DNA from: Gemmatimonadota bacterium
GTDB lineage: Bacteria > Gemmatimonadota > Gemmatimonadetes > Longimicrobiales > Gaopeijiaceae
DNA length: 64,000 bases
NCBI GenBank assembly: GCA_028875075.1
Contig: JAPPGF010000017.1
Span: 1-64,000 of the forward strand
Reading direction: 5' to 3'
This document shows, in pieces, positions 1 to 8,895 of the stretch (the first letter of the stretch is position 1; the number at the start of each line of letters is the position of its first letter). The notes beneath the pieces were generated by a model. That model did not search any database, was not told where the DNA came from, and was given only the letters and a program-made list of their open reading frames with translations. A program made the position numbers and the translations under genes.

Positions 1-371
1 TAGAGGCGCTGTCGACGACTGAGCAACTGCTGGTCGGGGTGGGCGTGACGACGGCGGGATGGCTTGCGGTGACGCTCGTGACGCCGCCGGCCGACGCCAG
101 GACGCTGCAGCGGTTCTACGACAAGATCCGGCCCCTGGGTGCGGGGTGGCGGCGGGTGGTGGATGTGCGGGAGGGGAGCGCGGACGCGGGGTCGATCACG
201 GCGGCGTTCCTGGCGTGGTTCCTGGGGTGCGTGGTGGTGTACGCGGCGTTGTTCGGGACGGGGTATGTGTTGTATGGGGAGTGGGTGGCGGCGTTGGTGG
301 CTCTGGGGGTGTCAGGGGGGGCGGGGGTTTGGCTGTTCAGGTTGCTTCCGCGAATGGGGTATTCGGATTGA
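1..371 (+). CDS. C-terminal end of a sodium:solute symporter (SSS family), 5' end outside window
   Basis: The reading frame is open from the first base of the window and ends at the TGA at 369-371, so only about 122 C-terminal residues are visible. A short hydrophobic stretch is followed by a cytoplasmic-looking segment with TLQRFYDKIRPLGAGW and then two more hydrophobic helices. The RFYxKxRPxGxGW pattern near the end is one I associate with the C-terminal tail of SSS-family sodium/solute symporters, which take up sugars, amino acids or other solutes with sodium. The substrate cannot be told from this fragment. Family assignment rests on a single motif plus the hydrophobic layout, so it is moderate. 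Confidence 0.5.
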   Translation, partial: EALSTTEQLLVGVGVTTAGWLAVTLVTPPADARTLQRFYDKIRPLGAGWRRVVDVREGSADAGSITAAFLAWFLGCVVVYAALFGTGYVLYGEWVAALVALGVSGGAGVWLFRLLPRMGYSD

Positions 372-387
372 GGGAAGTGTGGGAGCG

Positions 388-564
388 CTAGGGCCCGAGC
401 TCGCTCAGGGACATCTCCGCACAAGCATCCGGGACGACCTCGAGGCCATCGAGATCGACCTGATGGGCGCAGTCGGAGCCGCAGCGTGCGACCATGACGA
501 GGGGGCTGGAGAGCTGGCGGACGACAGCAACCTGTACTTCTGAGGGGACAATGGATCGCAGCAT
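388..564 (-). CDS. possible small hypothetical protein (58 aa)
   Basis: This is a minus-strand frame running from an ATG at 564 to a TAG at 388, in the 300-base gap between the symporter end and the AlpA-like gene. The peptide is mixed polar/hydrophobic with a CGSDC pair and an acidic C-terminus ending MSLSELGP. A GGAGGG sequence lies immediately against the ATG, which is too close for a normal ribosome binding site, so the true start may be different. I recognise no family. It could be a small gene or chance coding in GC-rich DNA; apart from it I see nothing between 372 and 672. Confidence 0.25.
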   Translation of the reverse strand: MLRSIVPSEVQVAVVRQLSSPLVMVARCGSDCAHQVDLDGLEVVPDACAEMSLSELGP

Positions 565-672
565 CCCTCCGAGCGGCAACCCGGGCCGGCGCGAGGGTCT
601 CTGGAGGACGGTCTTCGATGGCCCCTGTCCTCTTTCACTGCGGACTATTCGGATGGTGTTCGCATCAGATCA

Positions 673-897
673 CTATGCGCCGCCACGGCTCGCGGCGATC
701 TGTGCTCGGATCCACTGATCGATCTCCGATTCGATCCAGCCGATGGCGCGTTTACCGAGCCGGACCGGTCGGGGAAACGTCCCGTCGGCCACTCGCAGAT
801 AGATCGAGCTCCGTGACAGCCCCGTGCGGGCTAGGACTTGGGGCAACCGCAGGACGCGCACGGGCGCGTCCGTGCCCTGTTCCGTTCGTGTTGACAT
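673..897 (-). CDS. AlpA family phage-type transcriptional regulator (74 aa)
   Basis: This is a small helix-turn-helix DNA-binding protein of the AlpA/MerR-like excisionase fold, the type that P4-like prophages and integrative elements use to switch integrase or excision genes. The motif order is typical: LRLPQVLARTGLSRSSIY forms the helix-turn-helix, FPRPVRLGKRAIGWIESEI the wing, and DQWIRAQIAASRGG the tail. The start at 897 is supported by GGAGGC about eight bases upstream. No integrase sits next to it, so it looks like a stranded element regulator. Two damaged relatives lie at about 18.74-18.82 kb and 50.23-50.42 kb. Confidence 0.85.
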   Translation of the reverse strand: MSTRTEQGTDAPVRVLRLPQVLARTGLSRSSIYLRVADGTFPRPVRLGKRAIGWIESEIDQWIRAQIAASRGGA

Positions 898-1004
898 CAG
901 ACTGCCTCCGTTCTGTTCGTGAAGGAAGTCCGGGGCGGGTCGCCCCGGGAGGAACAGGGGCCACACGGGCCCGGCTGCAGCCTTGGACGGGGTCTTGAGA
1001 TGGC

Positions 1005-1187
1005 ATGCCGCCGCGTGCCCCGGCAAGCGGCCGGGGAGGGGGTGACGAGCAGCGCGAGCGGTGGAGGGCCCGCCGGCGGAAGGCGTGGGCCGTCATCGTT
1101 AACACGTCCGCCGTATTTCTCTGGATCGTGTTTGCGATCGGCCTCATCGCGCCGTGGGTCGAGTGGCTCACTGGATTGTCGTGGTGA
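1005..1187 (+). CDS. possible small membrane protein (up to 60 aa)
   Basis: The frame ends with a hydrophobic helix (VIVNTSAVFLWIVFAIGLIA) followed by PWVEWLTGLSW, ending at a TGA at 1185-1187. The N-terminal 25 residues are Arg/Gly-rich and look like non-coding GC-rich sequence, so the real start is probably further in. Directly downstream another frame reads GFVSPFVDWLS, which resembles the end of the first copy and hints at a local duplication or frameshift. No family is recognised. The gap from 898 to 1268 otherwise holds nothing I can name. Confidence 0.25.
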   Translation: MPPRAPASGRGGGDEQRERWRARRRKAWAVIVNTSAVFLWIVFAIGLIAPWVEWLTGLSW

Positions 1188-1268
1188 TCGGCTTCGTCAG
1201 CCCGTTCGTCGACTGGCTCTCGTAACGGAACAGGAGCAAGAGGAAGCCCGGCTGCTCCGCTCCGCGCT

Positions 1269-1721
1269 CTAGTCCGTGGACGTCCGATCCGCCCACCGGG
1301 CCCGCTCACCTTCCATGCCGCCCGCACCGCCGAAGGATGGCTTGTGGAGCAACTGATGCAGGCACGCCTGTGGAACCAGTTTCGCGTACATGCTAGCGAG
1401 GCCGCGATAGAAGAAGCGCCTCATGTGCAGCCAGTCGCACGCTTCATTCCACGCTTCGGAGTCGTATGTTCTCCATTCGACCTCTTTCTCAATGCAGAGG
1501 TTCGGAACGGGGCCACGCAGTTCCGTCGGCAGGTTGAAGAAGATGCTCACCCGATCTGGATCGGTCACAAGCTGCATGGCGAAGTTCTGCCCCTCCGGGG
1601 TCTTGACCAGCACGTGCGACTCTTCATGTGCCCACTTCACGCCGTCATCAGGATGGCGGGCGGCGTAATACGTCCAGAACCGGCGATGTCGGCCCTCGAG
1701 GTCACGTCCTGCCTTGCTCAT
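1269..1721 (-). CDS. hypothetical protein (150 aa)
   Basis: The protein runs from the ATG at 1721 to the TAG at 1269. It is soluble-looking and rich in aromatic residues: an N-terminal RHRRFWTYYAARHPDDG, a middle WAHEESHVLVKTPEGQNF with alternating hydrophobics suggesting beta strands, and a C-terminal helical part with two Trp-rich segments (EVEWRTYDSEAWNEACDWL). It starts 13 bases after the stop of the upstream lipoprotein gene and so probably ends a three-gene operon with that lipoprotein and the 46-aa membrane peptide. No catalytic motif is visible and I do not recognise the family. Confidence 0.55.
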   Translation of the reverse strand: MSKAGRDLEGRHRRFWTYYAARHPDDGVKWAHEESHVLVKTPEGQNFAMQLVTDPDRVSIFFNLPTELRGPVPNLCIEKEVEWRTYDSEAWNEACDWLHMRRFFYRGLASMYAKLVPQACLHQLLHKPSFGGAGGMEGERARWADRTSTD

Positions 1722-1734
1722 GGCTTGAGGCGTG

Positions 1735-2295
1735 TCACAACACCGACAGCGTGATGTCCTCGCTGCAGGCACGCCCGGAAAGTATGGCCCCTGGCGGTGG
1801 GGGAGGATCACCGATGGCCTGCGGGCTGATCTCCTGCACTGCCAGGTCAAGATCGAGCGCGCACGTCCCGTCGCGTCCGTCCGTCGTGCGCCATCGCACA
1901 GAGCCCGTCACGGTGCCAGTGACCTGCAGCGCCGGTAGCGTGGTCGCGTCTAGGTCGAGCATGAACGTCAGACCCGGCGCACCGTTCAGCGTGAAGATCC
2001 CGGCCGCGCAAGCCTCATGACGGAGCACCGTCGACAGCGACACGCCGGACGGTTCCTGTGGATCGCCGCGCGTGGTGAGCGTTGACGTCGCCGTCGCCCA
2101 CCCGCCGAGCGGACACCGGACAGTGACTTCGGGCCTCGGCTCGGGCGTGACCTCGAATCCCGCCTCCATGATCGTCTCGACCAGCTCCACCACCTCTGCC
2201 TGATCGAGTCCCCTGCGGTCTGGGCCGATCCCGTTACCCTCGCCGCATCCGGCGAGAGCCACGGTCAGTGTCGCCAAAGATAGCGCCCGCGTCAT
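1735..2295 (-). CDS. hypothetical lipoprotein (186 aa)
   Basis: A lipoprotein signal peptide opens the protein (MTRALSLATLTVALAGCGEG, lipobox LAGC), so it should be lipid-anchored in the cell envelope. The mature part has few charged clusters and many Thr/Gly/Val residues with alternating hydrophobicity, suggesting a small beta-sandwich; four Cys in the mature part may form disulfides. The ribosome binding site AGGGGGAG lies about four bases before the ATG and overlaps the stop codon of the upstream 46-aa peptide, indicating translational coupling. Family unknown. Confidence 0.65.
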   Translation of the reverse strand: MTRALSLATLTVALAGCGEGNGIGPDRRGLDQAEVVELVETIMEAGFEVTPEPRPEVTVRCPLGGWATATSTLTTRGDPQEPSGVSLSTVLRHEACAAGIFTLNGAPGLTFMLDLDATTLPALQVTGTVTGSVRWRTTDGRDGTCALDLDLAVQEISPQAIGDPPPPPGAILSGRACSEDITLSVL

Positions 2296-2305
2296 TCGTC
2301 TCCCC

Positions 2306-2446
2306 CTAGTTGAGCGCGGCACCTCCGAGCAGCCACGCCAGTGCGAACAGCACCACCAGCACCAGCAGCAGCGCCACAGCATCCAAGTACACCCATAACA
2401 GCACCGCCACGGCCAGCTTCGCCGTCCAGCCGAGCGCCCCCGTCAT
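2306..2446 (-). CDS. small hydrophobic membrane peptide (46 aa)
   Basis: A 46-residue product starts at the ATG at 2446 and ends at the TAG at 2306. After MTGALGWTAKLAV it is one long hydrophobic run, AVLLWVYLDAVALLLVLVVL and on to LLGGAALN, enough for one long or two short membrane helices with an Asp (in LDAV) in the middle. GGAGCGG sits upstream at suitable spacing. Its stop is ten bases before the lipoprotein start, and the lipoprotein ribosome binding site overlaps this stop, so the two are likely co-translated. It may be a membrane partner of the lipoprotein; function unknown. Confidence 0.5.
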   Translation of the reverse strand: MTGALGWTAKLAVAVLLWVYLDAVALLLVLVVLFALAWLLGGAALN

Positions 2447-3085
2447 CCGTCAGGCCGCTCCAGCACGGCCTCGACCTGCGTTCTGGGTCAGCCATCCTTC
2501 GGGCATCACGACCCCCGGTTGCGCTTCGAAACAATCAGCCCCGGCCCGATCCCGCAGACGAGGCCGTTACCGAGCGTGATCAGCGCGACCACGCCCAACC
2601 CACCTCCGGCATGATGTTGTGGAGTCGGGTACGAACAAGTCGGCCCGCCTAGACGGACAAGAGGGAGTTCATGCCGACCCAGCATGCTGTAGGGACTCCG
2701 TTGCTGCCGTACGTTGAGAATACCTGCAACGTGTCTGTCTTGCAACAACTGATCGAATTGTGAAGGATTCAGTCTTCAGTATGTCTTTGATGGCTTCTCG
2801 ACGCTGCCGCAGTATGTCCTGAACATGTCCATTATGGGCCTCGCCAACGTTCCGAGGCCGCACCGCGGGGACACGCAGGTCACCCTGACCCGGCCCAGTT
2901 CGGCAGGCGGCCGCGTTGGCGAGCCCGTACGTTCAGGCCTTCTTCGAGCGCTCACAGCTCGAGGGGGTCGGGGGTGGGCCGACCCCGAACCCGGTGGGCG
3001 TGATCCGGTCGCCTACCGAGGCCGGCTTGACCCCGGGACGTCAAGAGTGGTTCGTATGGAAACGCCGCGACCAAAGGACGGAACG
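2447..3085. other. 640-base stretch with decayed coding sequence
   Basis: No intact gene is visible. On the plus strand about 2762-2850 reads FSLQYVFDGFSTLPQYVLNM and continues MSIMGLANV, and about 2925-3075 in another frame reads SPYVQAFFERSQLEGVGGG then EAGLTPGRQEWFVW. Both look like real protein sequence but are in different frames, as expected of a frameshifted, eroded gene. On the minus strand a short hydrophobic peptide (VVALITLGNGLVCGIGPGLI) with a GGAGG upstream could be another tiny gene at about 2507-2610. I cannot name any of these. Confidence 0.3.
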
Positions 3086-3859
3086 ATGACCGAGACACCC
3101 AACGGACGGTTCTGCTGGGACGAGCTGCTGACGACGGATACGGAGGCCGCCCGGGACTTTTACACTGCCGTGATTGGCTGGGGCACGAAGGAGTTGGAGG
3201 GAGGCGAGACCCCCTACACGGCGTGGCTGAACGGCGAGACACCGGTCGGGGGCTTCATGCGGCTCCCGCCCGAGCTCGCCGCCAGGGGCGTGCCGCCCCA
3301 CTGGCTCGTCTACATCTCGACGCCGGACGCCCAGGCCTCGGCGAAGCAGGCCGAGAGCCTCGGGGGGACCTTGCTCGAGATGATCGAGCTCCCCGACATC
3401 GGGAGCCTGGCCGTCGTCGCCGACCCGCAGGGGGCCGTCTTCACCGCGTTCCAGCCGGCAGCCGAGACACCGGGCCACGATGGCCCGGGCGCCGTCGGCG
3501 AGTTCTCCTGGCACGAACTCGCCACCACGGACTGGAAGGCGGCGTGGGCATTCTATACGGAGATGTTCGGCTGGCAGGAGTCGAGCCAGATGGACATGGG
3601 CGAAGCGGGCATCTATCACATGTTCCACCGGGGCGGGCGTCCCCTGGGCGGCATGTTCAACCGTCCCCCGGAGATGCCCGTATCCGCCTGGCTCCCCTAC
3701 GTCCAGGTGCCCGACGCGCGCGCCACGGCCGCGGACGTGGCCGAGCGCGTCGGCAAAGTCCTGCACGGACCCATGGAGGTGCCCGGAGGCGACCTGATCG
3801 CCCAGTGCCAGGACCCGCAGGGCGCCCAGTTCGCCGTACACTCCACGAGCGGGCAGTAA
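3086..3859 (+). CDS. VOC family protein with two tandem glyoxalase-fold modules (257 aa)
   Basis: The protein has two vicinal-oxygen-chelate modules. The first (about residues 8-125) begins [20 protein letters not shown] and the second (about 135-255) begins [20 protein letters not shown]; each contains the paired beta-alpha-beta units and ends with a DPQGA(V/Q)F strand. This tandem type is common in bacteria and is usually annotated as a glyoxalase or bleomycin-resistance relative; the actual substrate is generally unknown. The start at 3086 follows AGGACGG at good spacing; the frame is open further upstream but without a ribosome site. A second, unrelated single VOC protein follows at 3948. 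Confidence 0.85.
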   Translation: MTETPNGRFCWDELLTTDTEAARDFYTAVIGWGTKELEGGETPYTAWLNGETPVGGFMRLPPELAARGVPPHWLVYISTPDAQASAKQAESLGGTLLEMIELPDIGSLAVVADPQGAVFTAFQPAAETPGHDGPGAVGEFSWHELATTDWKAAWAFYTEMFGWQESSQMDMGEAGIYHMFHRGGRPLGGMFNRPPEMPVSAWLPYVQVPDARATAADVAERVGKVLHGPMEVPGGDLIAQCQDPQGAQFAVHSTSGQ

Positions 3860-3947
3860 GGGGCGGCGGCCCCGGACCCGGAGCACGCCGGGAGACCGGG
3901 CTCGGCTCGGCGCAAGCATACAGCAGAATCACGAACGGAGCGTAGAC

Positions 3948-4364
<417 letters not shown>

Positions 4365-4656
4365 GCGCCCACCAGCGACTTCAGTTGCAGCGTTCATTCC
4401 ACCGAGGGGAAGCGGCTTCAGACATCGATCTGCGATTCCGTACCCGGCCCATCATCCAGCCACGAAGAACGCGGCCCAGGCTCGCGCCCGCCCGTCATCG
4501 GGGAAATGTTGCCGGGTCCGATTGCCCGGATTCCGGGCGCAGAGCACCCGAGACTGCCTCTCGCGCAGGCCATTCCAGGGACACGCCACTAGGGCCGACG
4601 CGAGCATCACGACCTGCGCCGCGACCAACGCGGCAGACGCACAGGGAGGATTCGCC

Positions 4657-4986
4657 ATGAAAGACGCGCTCGACGCCCTGCACGACCGGTTGGCACCCGC
4701 CGAGGAGATCTTCTTCACCTGGCTGACGCGCGTGTTCGTCGCCGCGACTCTCGCCGGGTCGGGCTGGATCGACGACGCACCCCCTCTCGACATCGCGGCC
4801 ATGCTCGTCGCGATCTACGTCGCGGTCAGGGTGGCCACGCAGTTCGGCCGACTGGCCGCGGCCGCGCCCCTCCGGCACCGAGCCTTGCGGGCGATGTTCG
4901 CGGTCGGCGCGCTCATGGTACTCGGCCTGTCGTTCCTCGTCGTCCTCACGTTCGTGGAGCGGCTGGCCCTCTCGGCCGTCGGCTGA
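4657..4986 (+). CDS. hypothetical membrane protein (109 aa)
   Basis: An excellent ribosome binding site (AGGGAGGA) precedes the ATG at 4657. The N-terminus is a charged amphipathic helix (MKDALDALHDRLAPAEEIFF); three hydrophobic segments follow at about residues 20-40, 45-62 and 80-103 (MFAVGALMVLGLSFLVVLTF). It is probably an inner-membrane protein with three helices. I do not recognise a family. The 290 bases upstream show no other gene. Confidence 0.55.
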   Translation: MKDALDALHDRLAPAEEIFFTWLTRVFVAATLAGSGWIDDAPPLDIAAMLVAIYVAVRVATQFGRLAAAAPLRHRALRAMFAVGALMVLGLSFLVVLTFVERLALSAVG

Positions 4987-5237
4987 GGCGCAAAGGGATG
5001 GCTCGACCGATGAACGGCCGCCTGCGCGTCGGCCTCATCACGGACAGCAAGTCCCACGAAGTGCATGGCCGAAGCCTGATTGGCAAGTGGAGGAGGAACG
5101 ACGCGGCGGAGAAAGAGCGGGACACGTGGCAGCGGCGGACTGAGTGTCACACCGGGCCGCAGCGGATCGTCTCCTGTCTGGGCTCCGGCTCTTCGCCGGG
5201 TCACCGTTCATTGGCGGGTGAGAGGAGCTCCTCGGCC

Positions 5238-5271
5238 GCCCGTGCGCGCCATCGCGCGCGCACGCACGGGC
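5238..5271. terminator. GC-rich hairpin between convergent genes
   Basis: The sequence GCCCGTGCGCGCC is followed after a short loop by a near-complementary arm ending GCACGGGC, giving a strong imperfect stem. It lies in the 306-base gap (4987-5292) between the plus-strand membrane protein and the minus-strand UspA remnant, the right place for a bidirectional terminator. No T-run follows, so factor-independent action is unsure. I see nothing else in this gap. Confidence 0.35.
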
Positions 5272-5292
5272 TGACCGCGTGGACTCAACCCG

Positions 5293-6277
5293 TCAAGCTG
5301 TTTCGGACGGTGCTGAGGGACGCCGGGTGATGAGGACGGGGATCCCGGCGCTCCGAACCAGCTTGTCGGCAACGCTGCCGATCAGGAAACGGGCAACGCC
5401 GCCCCTTCCGTGTGTCGAGAGGGCAAGCACGTCAACTTCATTCACTTTGCAGAAATCAAGGAGGCCATGGGCCGCGTTATACGCCGTGAGCACACGCGTC
5501 TCCAACAGACCGACTCCCTCGGTCTCGAGACGCCGGGAGACCGTAGCCAGGTAGGCCTCCGCAGTCTTTCGACGCTCTTCAGGGAACGACTTCTCCTGTA
5601 TCGTCCGGCAGATAGCCCAAATGGATGGGGAGTCCCTCTTCAACGACACTGGCAAGTGTAAGCCGAACGCCTCCCCCGTACGGGAGCACCACAGGCAGAA
5701 CGTCAAGGACGGCTTCCGCCGCCTCCGAGCCGTCCAGGGGAACCATCACATGGCGGATCTGGTTCTCCTCGAACGCATTCTCAGTCGGCGGAAGCAGAAG
5801 GATCGGCCGTTCCAGGCTGCGAACCAGCTCGTCCGCGATGCTTCCCAGCCAAGCTCGCTCGAGTCGTCCCGGGCCATGTGTCGTCAGGACGACCAAGTCG
5901 ATATTGAGCTCCTCGACCGCCTCCCTGATGGTCTCGCCCACCCTGCCCTCGCCCACGTGGGCCTCGACTCGGAGGCCCTCCGAGCCGGCCGCCACCTTGG
6001 CCGCCGTCTGCTCCACGTATCCCCGGAGTGTGGTCTTCGCCTGATCCAGCCAGCCCGAGAGGTAAGTTTCGGCAGCGAAGGACAACCGAACGGGAGGCAC
6101 GGTGGAGACGACTGAAAGCAGATGGATCTCTGCTCGGTGTCGGATCGCGACGGCCACGGCCGGGCTCAACGCCTGCTCCGCCAAGTCGGATTCATCCAGT
6201 GGTACGAGGATTCGTTTCATCGCCACGCTGCCTGTTCGGGGGTACATCCGGCGGTTGGCATCCTTGATCGTCGACAT
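5293..6277 (-). pseudogene. tandem universal stress protein (UspA) gene split by a frameshift
   Basis: Two UspA domains are encoded on the minus strand. The first frame starts at 6277 after a perfect GGAGGTCGACC and encodes a whole UspA domain (MKRILVPLDESDLAEQA near the start; LVVLTTHGPGRLERAWLGSI; adenine-binding type GSIADELVR) plus the beginning of a second (RHVMVPLDGSEAAEAVL), ending early at 5579. The rest of the second domain, KSFPEERRKTAEAYL through LALSTHGRGGVARFLIGSVA, lies in another frame ending at 5293. The frames cross at about 5595-5605, near LGYLPDD. A single-base indel (or sequencing error) explains this. Intact, it would be a roughly 310-residue ATP-binding stress protein. 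Confidence 0.75.
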
Positions 6278-6340
6278 GGTCGACCTCCTTATCTTGGTGG
6301 AGCGTCAACGTCGCGCTGGCCGATGTGCGGCCGTGATTCC

Positions 6341-6535
6341 AACTACCGCAAGCAGCGTACCGGCCCAATCGGCCATTACGGCAGATTCGGGGCATCCCGC
6401 CGGTCCTTTGCCCTGCCACGTACGGTGCATGCCGAAGGCATCAAGGCGGAGTTCGACAACGGCCTGCTCAGCGTCCGGCTCCCGAAGGCCGATGAGGCCA
6501 TGAGCCGGAAGATCGAGGTCAGCCGGAAGAGCTAG
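6341..6535 (+). pseudogene. C-terminal remnant of a small heat-shock protein (Hsp20/alpha-crystallin)
   Basis: The frame reads NYRKQRTGPIGHYGRFGAS, then RRSFALPRTVHAEGIKAEFD, then NGLLSVRLPKADEAMSRKIE, ending at TAG 6533-6535. This matches the beta5-beta9 end of the Hsp20 alpha-crystallin domain (SFxLPxxVxxxxIxAxxxNGLLxVxLPK). The N-terminal region and half of the domain are absent; upstream sequence belongs to the UspA gene and its leader on the other strand. There is no start signal, so it is a truncated relic of a cytosolic chaperone gene. Confidence 0.65.
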
Positions 6536-6690
6536 CGCGGGGCGTGGGTTGCCGGGTTCGGTGCGGAGCGGAGCGCCGGACTCGGCAACATGTCTGTCCG
6601 GCGGCCGGAACCCGGCAATGGATCCGGCGCTCGCAATCACGGCGGCGACGTCCACGGCTGGGGTCCTGCCACTCGTGCGTAGGCCGCACC

Positions 6691-6875
6691 GACGACGGTG
6701 TCATGTATATGATGGGCGCGATCTACTTCAAGGCCCCGTGGACCTTCCAGTTCGACCCGTCCGACACGCGGAGCGAGCCTTTCCGCCTGGACGACCGGTC
6801 CACCCGGACGACCGATTCAAGGCTGTGGACCCGCCGTACGGGGGCAGCGCGTTCTGGATGAGCGTCCTCTTCTGA
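6691..6875 (+). pseudogene. internal remnant of a serpin gene (left part)
   Basis: Two plus-strand frames together read like the middle of a serpin. MYMMGAIYFKAPWTFQFDPS then DTRSEPFRLDDRS corresponds to the serpin motif NAxYFKGxWxxxFDPxxT; after a frameshift at about 6810 comes FKAVDPPYGGSAFWMSVLF and a stop. The intact serpin at 17386 has the equivalent LLNAVYFDGPWRTGFDP and VELPYGGGAYSMVVALP. The matching C-terminal serpin piece lies at 8361, on the far side of the permease gene, so this gene was broken and part of it lost. Confidence 0.6.
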
Positions 6876-6926
6876 CCGGGCCGGCTGGTGCGGACACCAT
6901 CACCGTCGGCACGGTTGCCGTGGCAA

Positions 6927-8216
6927 CTACATCGCCAAGAAATGGATCAGGAACAGCCCCGCGACCGTTGCCACCGCCGGGTTGACGTCGGAGGCGCGCC
7001 CGGCGAGCAACTTGACCACCGCGTAGGTGATGAACCCGAGCCCGATCCCCGTCGCGATCGAGTACGTGAAGGGCATTGTGATCGCGGTCACGATCGCCGG
7101 CACCGCTTCGGTCATCTCGCCCCAATCGACGTCGCGCATGGCCCGCGCCATCACACAGCCGACGAACAGGAGCGCCGAAGCCGTCGCGTAGGCGGGCACG
7201 GACGTGGCCACGGGAGCAAGCAGGATTGCCCCCACAAAGAGGACGGCGACCACCACGGCGGTGAGGCCGGTACGGCCCCCGGCGCGCACGCCGGCAGCGC
7301 TCTCGATGTACGAGGTCGTGGTCGATGTCCCCAGCAGCGCCCCCACCATCGTGGCCGAGCTGTCGGCCACCAGGGCTCGCCGCAACCGCGGGATCTTCCC
7401 TTCCTCGTCGGTCAGTCCGGCTTCGTTGAGCACTGCGACCAGCGTACCACTCGTGTCGAACAGGTCGACCATGAGGAAGGCGAAGACGATCGCCAGGAGC
7501 CCTACTTCGAGCGCGGCCGCGATGTCCAATCCGAGAAACGTCGGTTCCAGAGAAGGCGGCGTGGCCACGAGCGAGGCCGGAGCGGGCGACTGTCCAGAGA
7601 GCCAGCCCACGCCGGCCACGATCAGGATGCAGATCAGCACGGCTCCCGGCACCTTCCGATGCTCGAGCGCCACGATGCCGAAGAATCCCAGGAGCGCTAG
7701 GATGACCGGCCACTGGGCGAGCTCTCCCAAGGTGACGAGGGTCGCCTCGTTTGCGACGATCACACCGGCGTTCTGCAGACCGATGATCATGAGGAAGAAC
7801 CCGATCCCGGCCGCGATGGCCAACTTCTGGGAGCGCGGAATGCTGTTCACCACCCATTCGCGCACCGGCAGGACCGACAAAGTCAACATGAGCACGCCGG
7901 AACAGAACACCGCGCCCATGGCGACCTGCCACGTCAGCCCCATGGTGCCCACCGCGATCGCCGCGAAGTAGGCGTTCAGTCCCATCCCGGGTGCCAGCGC
8001 GATCGGGTAGTTGGCGTACAGCCCCATGACCAGCGACCCGAACGCGGCCGCCAGGCAGGTAGCCACCAGCACCGCTCCATAGTCCATCCCCGCGCCGCTG
8101 AGAATCAGCGGGTTCACGAAGATGATGTAGGAGAGCGTGAGGAAGGTGGTGCATCCGGCCAGCACCTCGGTGCGCACGGTGGAGTTGCGCTCTTCGACCT
8201 CGAAGTGCTTCAGCAA
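6927..8216 (-). CDS. NCS2 family nucleobase permease, AzgA/GhxP-like (429 aa)
   Basis: This is an integral membrane transporter with about 12-14 hydrophobic helices. Near the N-terminus TEVLAGCTTFLTLSYIIFVN and then NYPIALAPGMGLNAYFAA are diagnostic of the AzgA-like branch, which imports hypoxanthine/guanine or adenine with protons. A second half-repeat motif follows at LFDTSGTLVAVLNEAGL and GTSTTTSYIESAAGVRAGGR. The best start is the TTG at 8216, with GGAGAAGGA just upstream; the frame is open to 8291 but that extension resembles no transporter. Both sides carry pieces of one serpin gene, so the permease probably arrived by insertion or rearrangement. Confidence 0.9.
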   Translation of the reverse strand: MLKHFEVEERNSTVRTEVLAGCTTFLTLSYIIFVNPLILSGAGMDYGAVLVATCLAAAFGSLVMGLYANYPIALAPGMGLNAYFAAIAVGTMGLTWQVAMGAVFCSGVLMLTLSVLPVREWVVNSIPRSQKLAIAAGIGFFLMIIGLQNAGVIVANEATLVTLGELAQWPVILALLGFFGIVALEHRKVPGAVLICILIVAGVGWLSGQSPAPASLVATPPSLEPTFLGLDIAAALEVGLLAIVFAFLMVDLFDTSGTLVAVLNEAGLTDEEGKIPRLRRALVADSSATMVGALLGTSTTTSYIESAAGVRAGGRTGLTAVVVAVLFVGAILLAPVATSVPAYATASALLFVGCVMARAMRDVDWGEMTEAVPAIVTAITMPFTYSIATGIGLGFITYAVVKLLAGRASDVNPAVATVAGLFLIHFLAM

Positions 8217-8360
8217 CGGAGTCCTTCTCCCTATTTGTGGAGGTGAATCAAGGCTCTGGCAGACCGTGGAAACAGTCCCCCGCGTAGCCACTCGTTGGCC
8301 GGGCTAGATTACAGGTATTCAGGCGCTTCTGCCAAGGAGGACGGGCGGCGCTGAGCCTCT

Positions 8361-8453
8361 CGGGCCGACCGCCCCTTCCTCCTCTTCGTCCGCGAGCGCT
8401 TCTCGGGCACCATTCTCTTCGCCGGAAAACTCGCGGGCCCGCCGCCCGGCTGA
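8361..8453 (+). pseudogene. C-terminal remnant of a serpin gene (right part)
   Basis: The frame reads RADRPFLLFVRERFSGTILF then AGK and stops at the TGA 8451-8453. This is the serpin C-terminal signature; the intact serpin at 17.4 kb ends VDRPFLFAIRERLSGTILFV. No start codon or hinge/reactive loop is present. With the fragment at 6691-6875 it flanks the oppositely oriented permease. From 8454 to 8895 I see no gene. Confidence 0.65.
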
Positions 8454-8895
8454 CCGCTCCGGCCGCCGGGGCCGGCGGCGCGGCGCGTGGCTCTTGAGAA
8501 TCGCGACGACGGCGGCGAATGACGTGGTCTGGAGAAACGGGCCTTACCGTAGCGGTCCGCGTCAGGACCGGCCGTTCGCCCAGGTGCGCGCTCACCTCGT
8601 GCGAGCGAAGCGACGGCAGTGACGGAGACGGGCACACATGCCTCGACGCCCACTCGCCGCGCGCGTCCCTGGCGCCACTCCTGAAGGTCAGTGGCGGGGC
8701 CAACCTCAGCCTCCTCCCTTCCCTCGTCAGCCCGGATAGTCCGATCCACAGGCCCCCGGGAGTGCTCGTCTCCTCCGGCTCGTCCCGGCAAGCGACTTCG
8801 GGTTCCGCACGGCGTGCCCGTGTCCTGGCCCCGGCCGCTCAGACTGCCCAAGATACTACGATCCCGCAGACCGTTCCCGCATCCGGGAGGGACCG

